Shown one piece after another: positions 11,245-22,629 of a stretch of 64,000 nt of DNA. This stretch comes from Chaetoderma sp. LZ-2023a (taxonomy: Eukaryota; Mollusca; Caudofoveata; Chaetodermatida; Chaetodermatidae). How positions within the stretch are numbered: position 1 is the stretch's first letter; the number at the start of each line of letters is the position of its first letter. The translations under genes and the position numbers were made by a program. The stretch covers positions 83,003,426 to 83,067,425 of the forward strand of contig CM067367.1 in the NCBI GenBank assembly GCA_034401795.1. The letters are read 5' to 3'. The notes beneath the pieces were generated by a model, which saw nothing but the letters and a program-made list of their open reading frames with translations, was not told the origin of the DNA and did no database searches.

Positions 11245-11421
11245 TATACTTACCTCCCTAATACTCTGATATTGCTAAATATCGGCTTTCATTCAATAAA
11301 AACTCAGATTAAAAAAGATAGGTGCCCCTACTGGGCAGGTAGTCAGGTGACAGTCTGGCGGATGCTAGCCCCAACCACCGCGCATGCGCAGACTAGTACT
11401 TCCTCTTTGCTAATTTATTGG
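11245..11421 (+). repeat. E1 left inverted terminal repeat
   Basis: It is inverted and complementary to 17879-18053, with shared core phrases such as 'aggtgcccctactgggcag' / 'ctgcccagtaggggcacct' and 'gcgcatgcgc'. Inverted ends exclude an LTR retrotransposon. Confidence 0.9.
11379..11390 (+). promoter_or_regulatory. NRF1-type palindrome in E1 left ITR
   Basis: CGCGCATGCGCA fits the NRF1 consensus YGCGCAYGCGCR exactly. An inverted CCAAT (ATTGG) follows at about 11417. Confidence 0.5.
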
Positions 11422-11515
11422 CAGAGAGTCTACATGCGACTTTTGGCTTTTAGAATTTCTAAGCTATATTTCAATCTAAAATAGAAAATTTTCAAGCGTA
11501 TTATTACAAGAAATC

Positions 11516-11566
11516 ATGTCTGAGCATGCTGCATCTTCAGAGGAGGGCCCAGGACCGAATTATCAG
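11516..11566 (+). CDS. E1 leader exon 1 (17 codons)
   Basis: The ATG opens a 51-bp exon ending TATCAG|GTGATT in phase 0. It encodes MSEHAASSEEGPGPNYQ. The same length, end phase and CAG|GTGA donor occur in E2, E3 and E4. The matching phase-0 acceptor is tacag| at 12505. Confidence 0.65.
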
Positions 11567-12348
11567 GTGATTTCTACTACGCTTTAGCGAGTTTTGTTCC
11601 GTTGTAATGTGTTTCCGGGACTCGCTTTTAACGTGTTAAACGCCTAAAAAATGGGTTTATTTCTATTATGGCGCTATGAAATACTAATCTCTCTGTGTTT
11701 ATGTCCACAGGTATCTATCTATGATTGTACAGGACAGCACATCATCAGAGGGTTTGTTTTTCTCTCCACCAAGATTCCATTTCCTACTAACATTGTTAGG
11801 TTATCTAACCAAAAATCTATGCCCAGCGAGTTGGAGGCCTCGGAAGAAGGTCTTCTCACTTTGCCCTCTTGGTCCACTTCCTTCTCCTTATAGGTGGAAA
11901 GAGTTAAGAGGTCATAGAGTTGGTGGAGTTTCCAGTTCATCAGATCGGATTGTTTGTCTATGCTAAAGACTCAGGTATTCTAGTTATGATATTAGGCACT
12001 TCAATTTTATTTGAAAATATTTAGAAAATCTGCTGCCATTTTATCATTATATATCTGATGTTTGTATAGTCTGTATCCAGTATCCTTTCCAGTTAAGATG
12101 CTCTGGATATGAATACAATTCGTCCTTATACCTGGATGTTTGTTTCGGATCGATTTAACTTCTTATTTTTGAAGTTATGATGTCTTAATCAGCCTTGCAC
12201 TTTATTAACATTTAAAGTTTTGCCCAACGCTGATTTATTATCTTTGTAGGTGGTCTGTATGACCACCTTCCCTCCTTTTATTTTGGTTTTGAGTTTCTAA
12301 TCCTTATAACTAAAATACTCATTGTCTACGTCCTCTGGCCTGTTTCAG

Positions 12349-12525
12349 AAACCTGGTTGTCCTTCTTGTGGACGGTTCCTTAAAGAACGTTTCACCCCTC
12401 ATCTCTGCTTTCAGTGCAGTCCCTGTGGACCAATGCTTAAGTGTGAAATATGTAAACAGTGGGGGTGGGGGCGGCGAACTAATGACAGAATTCTTGTCGT
12501 TACAGGCTCGGGAGAAGGTGTGTGA
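12349..12525 (+). CDS. E1 seven-cysteine zinc-binding-like exon
   Basis: After a cctgtttcag acceptor the frame encodes C-X2-C-X12-C-X2-C-X2-C-X5-C-X2-C (12358-12453) and then runs to a stop. Joined to exon 1 in phase 0 it would make a small Cys-rich protein. It lies one frame away from Gag. Confidence 0.55.
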   Translation, partial: KPGCPSCGRFLKERFTPHLCFQCSPCGPMLKCEICKQWGWGRRTNDRILVVTGSGEGV

Positions 12526-14382
12526 AGAGGAGAGGAAAGCGAAGCGAGAGGTGTCGGGTAAGAAGGGTAAGAGGAAGGCCTCGTCCACTGTGGATATGAG
12601 GCCTTCCGAGTTGAGATGTTGGGAGAGATGAAGAGGACAATCAAGGATTTGGTTCCAGAGTTGCTCCGTGGCATGCTTCCTAGACCAAATCTTTTGTTGC
12701 CCTCTTCATCTGCTTCGGATCAGATAATCCCCGTCTCTGTATCAGGTTTCCTTAGGGCAATTCCAGTTTTCCAGCAAGATTCAGAGGTGTCCCCATTAGA
12801 GGGGGCAGTCCAGGACACTGGCAGCAGGCTTGCCGCGCCGGTGATCCGTGGACGGTTGTCGATGGAGCCTGGTGCCTGCTTATCAGCCCAGGAATATCCG
12901 CACACCGCAGGTACCAGTTCCTCCTATGGTACCGTTCCTGGCCAGTCCGGGTTAGCATTCTTCGCTGACATGGACTCTAATCTTTCTGGCCAGGATAAAG
13001 AGGATTATCTGTTGGGTTCTCCTTCTGATGCCGTGACCATGGACATTGACGTCTGTGCAGCCCTCGCAGGGAATACAGGCGACATTGTCCATGGTTCTAC
13101 TCATGCAGGAGTAGGGTTCACGGCACGGAAGGTGGCCCTGGTTGGCTCTGATGGCCAGGTCTACCGCATACCTCGGCTTGCCGAGAGTGTAGCAGGTGCT
13201 GGTCAGGGCCGTGGTGTGGCAAAATTCTCCCCATGCAATACCACGGCGCCTGCTCCTGGTCAAGCCAGTCAGTTTAGTATGCCTGCTCTTTCAGGCCCGC
13301 ATGCTTTCTCTGGCTTACCAGGGGTGTCAGGTCAGCCAGCCTCATACACGCCTGCGATCGCTCAGGAAGAAGGCGAAAGTCCTCATCTTGTAGAGCTTTC
13401 GCAGGTAGCACGGAGGAGGATTGGTTGGACGCGTGTCATTGGATGATAAGCGTCAGGCCAGACCTGCCTGTGGAACAGTCGGCTAGCCAGCGGGATCACC
13501 GCCCGTGGTTGGCAGGTAAGCTGGCTATTAACGCTATGCCATCTCTGCCGCTAGCTGAACATATTGTAGATATGTTCACGGTGGCAGAGACGTCTATCAA
13601 GGCGCATGGACGGCTCGTGAAGGCCCCTCGCGAGGTGGCGAGGCGTTGCCGCATCGTGTCTGATGAATATCAGAAATACGGTGTGGTACCTAAGCCGTGT
13701 GTGGATGACCGCGCGGCGTTAGGTGAGGACTGGCCCCCGGTCTGACACGGGAGCGCTTTGCTCGAATGCTTTGTGTTCAGCAAACACTGCGTTGCGCGAT
13801 GCAGAGGGGAGTGGGAGAGCGTCTATTGCGGCGCTTTTTCATGTCACAGCTGTTACAAGGGGTAGTAACGGCATCCGCATTGCGCCAGCCGAGTCCGGTA
13901 ACAGTCCAGAAAGCCATCCAGGATGGTATCAACCTGGCTCTGGATTGTTTAACCCGGTTGGTGACTAGGAGTGTCTGGGCGTGGCGCACGTTTGCTTTAG
14001 ACAATCTGTGCCCGTCTCAGGACCTGTATAATAGGATGATGCGTACGCCTATGGCAGGTCATGGTCTCTTTGGAGGTGAGGGATGCAAGCACCTCCAGGA
14101 GACGGTCACCCTGGTCAATAACCAGAGGGCACTGTGCGAGCAATTTGAAGTGCTCCGCAGAGAGCGTGTTCGCACAGATCCCCTGCGTATCATCCCCTGC
14201 AGGCTCGAGGTGGTGGCCAGGTCAGAGGCCGGCCATCAGCGCAGCCTCAGCCATGCGCGGTTCGGCCAGCAGCGAGTGGGGCCGCAAACTCGTCCGGTGC
14301 AGCCAGACAGCCGCCCGTGCACCGCGGTTCGCGTGGCGCTGGTTGTGGCGCGCGAGGATCTGGTCGTGGTAATTGTGCCTGA
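12506..14382 (+). pseudogene. E1 gag, broken
   Basis: It is homologous to E2 gag throughout: a Lys/Glu-rich start (EEERKAKRE), 'EMKRTIKDLVPELLRGML', an acidic middle, and the capsid-like C-terminal part with GHGLFGG. The frame is interrupted near 12600 and 13410-13450, and again between 13740 and 13790, so no full protein is possible. The terminal TGA at 14380-14382 is at the same place as in the other copies. Confidence 0.85.
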
Positions 14383-14494
14383 TGGGTCGGTTATCACTGT
14401 GAGAACCACTCCAGTGCTTCTGGCCAAGGAGACAGTGCCACTCTTGCACTCCTTATGTCGACCTCTCTCCCTAGCTGGTCCAGTGGGAGGCCGA

Positions 14495-16340
14495 TTGGCC
14501 CACCGCAAGCAAGAGTGGGAACGGTTGACTCAGGACCGTTTAGTTTTGCGATGGCTTTCAGTCGGGTATCATCCCGATTGGATAACAGGCCCTCCATCGT
14601 GACTCTCTGGTGCCAGTCTGGACTCAAATTCAACCGTGTTCCTAGTAACGAAAAGCACTGGAGGGTGGAGACCAATTCTCAACCTCAAGCCATTGAACAA
14701 TTTCATAGATACACCCAGTTTACAAATGGAGACGGTGAAATCGGTGTTGGCAGGGTTGGAGAAGGGAATGTGGACAGCTTCAATAGATTTGAAGGATGCT
14801 TATTTCCACATTCCAATAGCGAGGAGTTTCCGTCGCTTCCTGAGATTCGCATTCCAGGGCAGACAGTGGGAATTCAGGGTGTTACCCTTCAGAATTTCTA
14901 CGGCTCCTCAGGTCTTCACCAGGGTGGTTCGTGCGATAACAGCATACCTCCGCAGGAGAAGCGTAGCACTCCACATGTACATAGACGACTGGCTGTTAAA
15001 AGCACACAACCAGGAAAGTTAATCAGCAAATCTGGAGATAGTTTTGAAAACTCTCACAGACTTAGGTTGGATAATCCATTTTCAAAAATCAGAGCTTACT
15101 CCATCCCAGAAGTGTGTCTACCTGGGAATGTTCTTCGATCTGGAGATAGGATATGTTTATCCTACTCAGGAGAGGGTACAAATACTCATCTCGGTAATAC
15201 AGTCAGTGTGCAACAGTCGTCATGTCCTGGCACGGGTTTACCTGAGAATGCTGGGGTTGATGGTTTCTCTGGAACCAGTCATTCCGCAGGCGGCCGATCC
15301 AGTTATTTCTCATGATGCAATGGACCCAGAGTACAGGTTCACTGGACTCAAACGTGTCAGTGCTGGAACCTCTAATTCACCACCTACAATGGTGGTTGAA
15401 GACAGAGAATCTCCTGGCGGGGGTGATGCTAACCCCTCCTCACCCTCGGTTAACAATGTATACAGATGCATCGATTGTGGGGTGGGGAGCTTGCCTGGAA
15501 GAATCCACGATGTCAGGGCTTTGGAATCTGGAACAATCAAAAGAACATATAAATCTACTGGAATTACGAGCAGTAGGTCCTGGGCCTGGAACATTTCTTA
15601 CAGAAAGTTCAGGGCAAGAGTGTTCTAATTCGATCAGACAACTCAACAGTAGTGACTTACATAAACCGGCAGGGCGTAACGAAGTCGCCCAGTCTCTGTA
15701 TGATGACATGGAAACTACTTTGCGGGTGCCTGAATCACAGGATTACATTGAAAGCAGTTCATATTCTGGGAAGGTTAAATCTGCTAGCAGACTCATTGAG
15801 CCGAAGGATGAGTGTTTTACCTACGGAATGGCAACTAAATCAATGTGTGGCGGATTGTCTGTTCAACCATTGGGGGAAACCCAACATAGATTTATTCGCA
15901 ACGAAGAAGAATGCGAAGATGACGATGTACGTCTCCGATTCCAGATCCGAGCGCTATCGCAACAGATGCGTTAGCTATCAGCTGGGTGGGAATGTATGCA
16001 TACGCATTCCCTCCAGCAATCCTGATTCCAAAAATTTCTTCAGAAAATCAGACAGGATGAATGCCAAGTGCTTCTGATCGCCCCAAATTGGCCAAGCCGA
16101 TCATGGTATACGGATCTGCTGGACCTTCTTGTCTGCAATCTGGTTCCTCTGCCTCTGATGGGCAATATTATCTTCCAGGGCAGAACCCTTCACAACAATC
16201 CGTCAATGTTCCAACTGACTGTGTGGATGTTGTCAAGGAATCTAGAATTAAGGAGGGCTTTTCTGAGCAAGCAGCCATGTTCATGGCAAAAGCCAGAAGG
16301 GGGTCAACCTCCAGAGCATATAATTATAAAATCAACAGAT
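14495..16340 (+). pseudogene. E1 RT / RNase H / methyltransferase-like ORF, broken
   Basis: Recognisable pieces in order: QEWERLTQDRLVLRW, FLVTKSTGGWRPILNLKPLN, YIDDWLLKA (RT catalytic Asp pair), YTDAS and LLELRA (RNase H), INRQG, NLLADSLSR, and NIDLFATKKNAK with YAFPPAILIPK. These lie in at least four different frames, so several indels have accumulated. E1 is inactive. Confidence 0.85.
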
Positions 16341-17231
16341 TTGCAGAATGATGCTCAAAAGATGTATTAATCCAATGGATTCATCTATTCAGGTAATAGC
16401 CGATTTCCTCTGTCACCAGTATGATGCCTATAGCCTCAAGCCTAACTCTGTTGCTGGCTACAAGTCAGCTTTGATGTCAGTTATCCCTTGCTTGGCTGAT
16501 AGGGGATGTGACAAAGTGTGTTCATTGAACACTAATAAAAGGCATGGATAATCTAAGACCGAGAAATCGTCCAGCGATTCTGTCTTGGAGTTTATCTCTA
16601 GTGCTCCAGGTACTAGCTGATAAGCCATTTGAACCACTAAGTGCCATTTCTATGAAAATGTTGACTATTAAAACTATTTTTAATTGCTGCGGCCTCGGTA
16701 AGGCGGAGAAGCGAGATTCATGCCTTATCAGCTGAGGCAGACCGTTTTGTGGTTACAGGGGAAGGCCTTAGGCTTCTACCTAGGATAAATTTCATGGCTA
16801 AGAACCAGTCTTTGAAATATCCAGGTCAACCTATATTTTTACCAGCTTTGACTAGATATGATCTTGATTCAAAAGCATGGTGTCCAGTCCGAGCATTAAA
16901 CCGGTACAAACAACGTACTCAGGAATGGCGGACTGACCCGTCAGCGTTATGCTTGTCATATATTGAACCCCATGGCAGGGCGTCTAAGGACACCAGTTCC
17001 AGGTGGATTGTAGAGTGTATTCAATTTTGTCATAAATCCGCTACAGGTAAACAAGTTGACATGGCCAAGGCTCACAGTGTTCGTGGCATAGTTACTTCTA
17101 CTGCCCTGTTTAACGGGGTTCCTGTGGATGACATTATGTCAGTAGCCCAGTGGTACTGTGAGTCAAGTTTTACCGACCATTATCTCTGTGACACCTCGAA
17201 TCCTCTCGCCTTATCGATTTTGAAGAAATAA
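16230..17231 (+). pseudogene. E1 tyrosine recombinase, broken
   Basis: The N-terminal SAM-like part (EGFSEQAAMFMAKARRG) is cut by TGG-to-TGA at about 16348-16350, and frames shift near 16540 and 16680-16740. The C-terminal catalytic part is still open, with AHSVRG (H-x-x-R) and the region of the nucleophilic Tyr (DHYLCD). The change LRD to LCD near the Tyr differs from the other copies. Confidence 0.85.
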
Positions 17232-17504
17232 TCTAGGTGTACATATTTTGATTTATAATATTTCTATATATTTCACAATTAATCAATGGAGACAACCACA
17301 TTTTAGGACTGCATCAGCCTTCACCAAGGGGAAGATGATGACAGCTTCCAGCCTCGACAAGGTCATTCTTGTTTATGTGTTGTCCATTGTTTATTGTATT
17401 GTCACGTGATCCTTCGTTATTAATATGGTGATGGTTCGTGTCTTATGGGGTTCATTATTGAGAGTATACGAAAATGAAGCCTTTTTGTTTTTAAACGTCC
17501 TATA

Positions 17505-17521
17505 GTACATGGCACTTGTAC
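17505..17521 (+). other. E1 3' UTR hairpin, conserved in family A
   Basis: GTACATGGCACTTGTAC can form a short stem. A second one, ACGCAGAAAAGCGT, lies at 17644-17657. Both are at matching places in E2 and E4. Confidence 0.45.
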
Positions 17522-17707
17522 GTAGAGAGCATATGGAACATTGAGGTCATTCAGTCTTCCTCTCTCAGCCATCGGTGGTGTTAGCCGATGTTCAAATCTA
17601 TTCCTGGTTGTGTTTTCAATTTCAAGGCATTTAAGTGCCTTAAACGCAGAAAAGCGTATAGGGAAGAGCTGGTCTTTTGACCTCGCATCCCTCCCGCCGA
17701 ATTCGCT

Positions 17708-17815
17708 GGCAATATCAAAGAGTATTAGGGACGTAAGTATACTCTTGAAGTGAAATAAACGAAATCACGGATTTCTTTTGTCACGGGAGAGTTGATACTA
17801 CCTCCCTAATACGGA
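17708..17815 (+). repeat. E1 internal complementary region (ICR)
   Basis: The first half is complementary to the extreme left end of E1 and the second half to its extreme right end, joined through TGAAATAAACGAAATC. In DIRS elements this region templates the circular junction (established model). Single-base mismatches to E1's own ends agree with age. Confidence 0.85.
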
Positions 17816-17878
17816 CCCGGCCTCTCCGCCCCACAGAGGATCGGTCTTCAGGCTCTCGTAAAGTTGCATAGTGTCAGC

Positions 17879-18053
17879 CAATAAATTAGTCAGAGGAAGT
17901 ACTAGTCTGCGCATGCGCGGTGGTTGGAGCTAGCATCCACCAGACTGTCACCGGACTACCTGCCCAGTAGGGGCACCTATCTTTTTTAATCTGATTTTTT
18001 ATTGAATGAAAGCCGATATTTAGCAATATCAAAGAGTATTAGGGGGGTAAGTA
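17879..18053 (-). repeat. E1 right inverted terminal repeat
   Basis: It is the inverted copy of 11245-11421. An NRF1-like TGCGCATGCGCG lies at 17908-17919 and a CCAAT at about 17879. Confidence 0.9.
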
Positions 18054-18090
18054 TCAACTCTCGTGAAAAAAGAAACCTGTGATTTCGTTT

Positions 18091-18465
18091 AGTATACGTG
18101 GTCGTCCTCAGTACAGTACTGGACACCTACTAACATGTCCATCCTGCCATGCAGACAACCTCCCCCCCCCTCCTCCCACACGCCTGGCCCCAGTACAGCC
18201 AACACGATCTATGGTGCACGCACGCACGACCCCCACACAAAGCAAAAGTCTTGCTTCTAAATTTCCAAAAACAGTGAGGTGCCCGGGCACCTGCGAGGTG
18301 GGCACCACACACAAGATGTGTGGTGACCTCACTAGAAGTGCGGTGCTCCCTCGTAAGTGCCCCAGAACTGCCCCAGATGGCACCTATAACACGGGCATTG
18401 TTGAGGGCACGCGAACATGCGGTGATAATACTTTTATTATCTTTCAGAATCTAAATCTAAAATGA
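18091..18465 (+). other. Open reading segment interrupted by E1 (right part)
   Basis: The frame stays open for 125 codons from the E1 right boundary. It is Pro/Thr/Cys-rich (TCPSCHADN, LPPPPPTRLAP) and joins in frame to 11051-11228 once E1 is removed. No family is recognised. Confidence 0.35.
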
Positions 18466-18594
18466 CATCTATGTTTCTAGTTAGTTCTCATAAGCTAATA
18501 AAATGTCCACAATTTATTTAAGAATCATGATTTTTCTTAACTGTCTTTTGCTGAATTTCTGCAGACTGTTTTCCATCGGGTTTAACTCTAGATA

Positions 18595-18692
18595 TGCTGA
18601 ATATTTTGAAAACAATTTGACTGAATGTTGTTGGTGGCTTAGTCACCAACAGCTTTCAGTCAAAATGTTTTCAAAATATTCAGTAGGTCCAG
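18595..18692. repeat. Family S palindromic MITE
   Basis: 'gaatattttgaaaacaattt' is mirrored by 'aaaatgttttcaaaatattc', with the loop around 'ttggtggcttagtcaccaac'. It ends about 70 bp before exon F. Confidence 0.8.
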
Positions 18693-18764
18693 AGATATCC
18701 CCCATTGAAATTATTGTCTGGTGGCTAGCAGCAGTCAGACAGTTAAAAAGACTAATATTTTCAG

Positions 18765-18956
18765 ATTGACAAGCTGATGCAGATTTATGGGGAGACGCTT
18801 CGAGCTCGGAAAAACAACTCCATTCCACGACAGCTACTGGTATTTGGCACAAAATGGACAGATGGAGTCGAGGCCTTGTGTCAAACATTTATGCTTCATG
18901 TTGTAATTGTTATTACATCGCGTTTTGAAGCGGCTATATACGGCGGAGTTGAACAG
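18765..18956 (+). CDS. TDRD12: TDRD12-like gene, exon F (helicase motif III region to start of second RecA lobe)
   Basis: This 192-bp exon (64 codons, phase 0-0) follows aatattttcag and ends cag|gttaga. It encodes IDKLMQIYGETLRARK, then PRQLLVFGTKWTDGVEALC. This is the strand that carries S-A-T (motif III) in active enzymes but here reads F-G-T. It continues with VVIVITSRFEAAIYGGVEQ, the linker into helicase domain 2. The join DFREE|IDKLM is seamless, which argues against any exon in the E1-bearing intron. Confidence 0.85.
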
Positions 18957-19187
18957 GTTAGACTTAAACTGTTTTGGTGTTTTGTATGTTTCTTGCCAGA
19001 AATGGGGTCAAGTAAAGATGCAATTAAATTTGAATTGTAAGATGTTTGGATCTGATGATTTGAAATCACTTGACTTTTCATTTATAGTTTAATATTTTGA
19101 AAAGTATTTCAAACACCAAATGCTTTTCAAATATTTTTCTCATATATATAGAGGTAGCTTAGTTTCGTAACTTAGTCTTTTAAGTTT

Positions 19188-19340
19188 AACCATTTAACAT
19201 TCAAGCCAGCTAAAAATGGCTTCAGCAGTGGTCAATTTTCAGACCAAAAGAAGAGTATTTTGTACAAATTTACCACAGGAACGACTGGTTCGATAATTGT
19301 GCCAGTCATTACAGTGATAAATTTGGAAAAATAATGTGAT
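19188..19340. repeat. Partial family P MITE
   Basis: The left arm and centre ('ggttcgataattgtgcc') are present, and the right arm is truncated after 'gtgataaatt'. Confidence 0.6.
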
Positions 19341-19419
19341 TACTTTTGTATACATTTTGTTGCAATCTTTTATGGATTCCAATATGGAGAAATAACAGTG
19401 AACAATGAAACTTAATTAA

Positions 19420-19625
19420 CCCTTTCACGGATGAATTCCCCATATTTCATTTTCAATGCTACCATACAGGAAAATTGTTGAATACTTTGAAGTTGATTTA
19501 ACTGTAAGCTGTTGTTGCAAGCAGCAATGGCTTCCAGTCAAATTAATTTCAAAATATTCAACAGAATAAGTTTTATGTAGTAAATAATTAATTTTTTCAG
19601 GGATTTAATAGTGAAAGGGCTAAAT
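19420..19625. repeat. TTAACCCTTTCAC-type MITE enclosing a family S palindrome
   Basis: The ends are TTAACCCTTTCACGG and GTGAAAGGGCTAA (imperfect). The centre is gttgaatactttgaag ... aatttcaaaatattcaac. A close copy is at 50658-50853 and a partial one at 19985-20195. Confidence 0.7.
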
Positions 19626-19984
19626 AATAAACTACAATGCCTGTGACATAGAAGAAAAAGTTCCAATTAATCTTGATGTAGGCTACTCCGCAGCGTATAG
19701 AGCACTTATGTAAAGTTGTTGTCCAATTGTTCATTACCTACCATAATTTTCTACAGAACTTGACTAGATTCTGCAAAAAAGTGTTATAAATTCTGAAAAA
19801 ATACGTAATAGTAATTTTAAGAGGACAAAATATGGTAACAAAAATGAATATCACTACTCTACCAGTTGTATCCTATCATATTTTTCACCATATACGCGGG
19901 GTTTATTCAATATTCTAATGGGTAATTAACACGTAAAACAGTCTGATAAATAACAGATTGATAAATACAACATAATGCATTAAT

Positions 19985-20195
19985 TTTTTCAGCGACGAAT
20001 CCCTCAAAAAGTATGTGACATTCGTTAAGATTTATATCATATTCTGTTGAATATTTTGAAATTCATTTGACTGGAAGCCATTGCTGCTTAAGGCAGCAAT
20101 CGCTTTCAGTCATATTAATTTCAAAATATTCAACAGGTTTCCTGTTTGCTTGCCGTGAGATTGAGATATAAGGAAATTATTGGTGAAAAGGTTAA
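19985..20195. repeat. Partial copy of the same TTAACCCTTTCAC MITE type
   Basis: It contains the family S palindrome at 20045-20137 and ends 'ggtgaaaaggttaatt'. The left end is degraded ('gcgacgaatccctc'). Confidence 0.6.
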
Positions 20196-20349
20196 TTATT
20201 TAATTCTCTGATGTCCGGAGTTGGAATTTCTATGAAAAATCAGTTGTAAACACAACATTCTGTTTACCTTGCACAAGATTTATAGTTTCTTCAAGCTAGG
20301 CGTAACGCGTAATTTGCCAGGTCACAATATTTGTCTTGGTTTCTGCTAG

Positions 20350-20481
20350 ATCGTGCACCTCTGTTCATCAAAGCAAGTATTGACGACCATTCTTGGACTT
20401 GTGGCTTCCGTGTCATCTAAAGGAAACCAAAAGATCATTATATTTGCCACTGACACGAAAGATGTTTGTGTTTTGGACCAG
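20350..20481 (+). CDS. TDRD12: TDRD12-like gene, exon G (helicase domain 2, motif IV)
   Basis: This 132-bp exon (44 codons, phase 0-0) follows tttctgctag and ends gaccag|gtgagt. The peptide IVHLCSSKQVLTTILGLVAS leads to GNQKIIIFATDTKDVCVLDQ. The K-x-I-I-F-x-x-T/N strand is motif IV of helicase domain 2. Confidence 0.85.
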
Positions 20482-20519
20482 GTGAGTATTTACCACTGAA
20501 ATCCCAGTTTCTCATTTTC

Positions 20520-20853
20520 AGTAACATATATGCGGATAGATTTGAAACTAATGGAGGGATCCAATATCTTGCTCAAGTAATCAATTATGTCACATGTTAG
20601 CCGATGTCGCAATCATATGATGTAGATCTCTGTCATGAAAATCAAAAAGTCTGTCATGAAGTGTACAAATTGTATGTCTTTGATGAATTTACAATTTAAT
20701 AGACATTCCGTTGAATATTTTCAAAGTAATTTCACTGGGAGCTGTTGCTGCCATACACAGCAGCTGTCCCAAGTCAAATTGTTTTCAAAATATTGAACAG
20801 CTTACTTGTATACTTACCTTAAAATTGGGACTCTGGGAATTCAGGTTTAAAAG
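20520..20853. repeat. TIR-MITE family L, left part, split by a TACCGTA element
   Basis: It runs from 'aatggagggatccaat' through a palindrome at 20709-20800. It is cut at 20854 by another element and resumes at 21795-21880 ('atcgattccagtacatg' to 'ggggcggggcatagctag'). Confidence 0.6.
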
Positions 20854-21794
20854 TACCGTAATTTCTCGACTAAAGGCCGCCCTCGAATATAGGACGCTGT
20901 CCCAAATTTGACCAAAATCCGCCCAAAAAACTTGTATTCAAGTATAAGACGCTGTTAAATTTAGAAAAAACATACCTTTAAAAAATCGAAAATTGGTATC
21001 AAAAATAACCATCACTCCGCGTCATGTTTAATGCATGACTAAAAATTATCATGATGTTAGAGAAATTATTAAATAGGACCGCCTAAATATCGTGTATCTT
21101 CAATAAAGATTGTTTATTACATCAAAATCAATCTAATTTTGGCATAAAATGTCTCCTTGAAAACATCGAAATCGCGTGATAGAAACAGATTGTAATGGCT
21201 CTTTTGCGTTTGGAGGCGCTGTGTGATCTTATGCGCTAACGGGAGTTGGTTATCTGGCTCTTTTGTGATTGGAGGCGCTGTGTAATCTTATGCGCTAACG
21301 GGAGTTGGTTATCAAACGGGTACGGGAACATTCAGTTCCTATCGCGCAATGATGATATATAGCAATTTCCGAGTTCCGAGTCCAGAATATTTATATCCGA
21401 GTACTCGCTCTAATTAGAATAAAGATCTTTTGCGATTGGAGGCGAATCACGTGATTTATACACGTATCTTTTCTTAATGCCATTTTATGTCAAATTCTGG
21501 ATTAATTTTGATGTAATAAGTGATATGTATTAAAGCAATATTTAGGCGCCCCAATTTAATAATTTCACTTCCGCTTGTTGTTTTTGGAGTATACATTAAA
21601 CATAGTCATCAGGCGGCGCGAATTGGCTAGGGTAACAGTTAGTTCAATTTCCGTGGTATAATCTGTGACTTTTTAAGAAAAATTTCGACCCAAAAATGTG
21701 CGGAAGGAATGTTCTCGATTATAGTACGCACCCCCCTTTCTAGTACATGTGTTTTGACCAAAAAACTACGTCCTTTAGTCGAATTTTAACGGTA
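20854..21794. mobile_element. TIR element of the TACCGTAATTT...CGACTAAAGG type, copy 1
   Basis: The left end TACCGTAATTTCTCGACTAA is inverted at the right end (TTAGTCGAATTTTAACGGTA). About 940 bp, no ORF. A tandem duplication of about 60 bp lies at 21195-21315 (ggaggcgctgtgt ... gggagttggttat). A homologous copy lies around E4. The superfamily is not determined. Confidence 0.65.
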
Positions 21795-21879
21795 TAAAAA
21801 TCGATTCCAGTACATGTAAAGAAGTGATCTTAGTGTCGCTAGAAAGGGGCGGGGCATAGCTAGAATGGGGCGGGGATAG

Positions 21880-22440
21880 CAAAAAATGTCTTCTCTTCTC
21901 TCCGAAATATATCTTTCAATGGCCTTGTTACCATGGAATAAATCTAGAAAGTTTGCCTCAAATTTAATAGGTTCTTGCCTGATAACAAGGCTTCACTTGG
22001 GATTATGTTTTAGCAATAATCTCTGTTTGGCAGAATTATCGCTCCTGAAAAAACTGATTGGCTTTAGTTACTACTAGTTTATACTTTACTACTAGTTTAT
22101 ACTAGTATGTCATAATCTTGAAAAAATGCATTGACACATGATTTAAAATAAATGTTTTTACGTAAAATTGTCCTATCGAGACTAAATTTGTTTGCAAGTT
22201 GTCCACCGCTACTTTTGGTTTGGATGTCTGTCCATCCGTCTGTCCATTAATTTGTTAGGTCGGTGAGTCGGTCAGCGGATGGGTCTGTCAAATTTTTGAC
22301 ATTTCTGGCAATGCTGCCTACTTCGTAACAGTAGTGTGTTAGGACTTGTTATTCATTAAACTCTTCTGGTTTGTTTATTATTCTACTCATCATTTTATCT
22401 CTCACATTAGTAAAAAGAAATCAAAATTCAGTATTTGCAT
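21880..22440. other. Intronic sequence, nothing firm
   Basis: There is a diverged repeat with 'ccttgttaccatgga' and a short stretch of gtctgtcc-type phrases at 22215-22290. No exon is visible. Confidence 0.35.
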
Positions 22441-22625
22441 AATTATTAAACAGCTCCAAGTCAAATTTCTTTCAAAATATTCAACAGAATGCTCATTAAA
22501 TTGTAAATTCACCATGAATATATATAATCCTGACATTTACTGTCACATGTTTGCCCCTTTCAAAAAGCATGGGTTAAGCTTAGCTTGAGATGGGCCGGGC
22601 ATAGCTAAAACTTGATTCATACATT
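22440..22625. repeat. Family L MITE fragment (right half)
   Basis: It has 'caaatttctttcaaaatattcaacag' and then a GC-box end, 'gggccgggcatagctaaaac' and 'ttgattcatacatta'. Confidence 0.6.
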
Positions 22626-22629
22626 ACTC

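Larger units (their letters stand above)
11229..18090 (+). mobile_element. DIRS retrotransposon E1 (family A), decayed full-length copy
   Basis: This 6.9-kb element has inverted rather than direct terminal repeats, an internal complementary region near its 3' end, a spliced leader, and gag, RT/RH and tyrosine recombinase remnants in the same order as E2. Its coding frames are broken by several indels and stops. Its left end (TTTCACTTCC) and right end (GATTTCGTTT) match the element junction reconstructed from the internal complementary region. It lies in the host intron between exons E and F, in sense orientation. Confidence 0.9.

Noticed and set aside
14455..15315. Independent protein-coding gene in the second frame of E1
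   Set aside because: It corresponds to the overlapping recombinase-side frame seen in E2. No separate domain is recognised, so it is treated under the overlap finding.
11229..18090. LTR retrotransposon
   Set aside because: The terminal repeats are inverted, there is an internal complementary region, and the integrase is a tyrosine recombinase rather than a DDE enzyme.
21195..21315. tRNA-like or regulatory tandem
   Set aside because: A simple duplication of about 60 bp inside a DNA element; no cloverleaf or promoter boxes seen.
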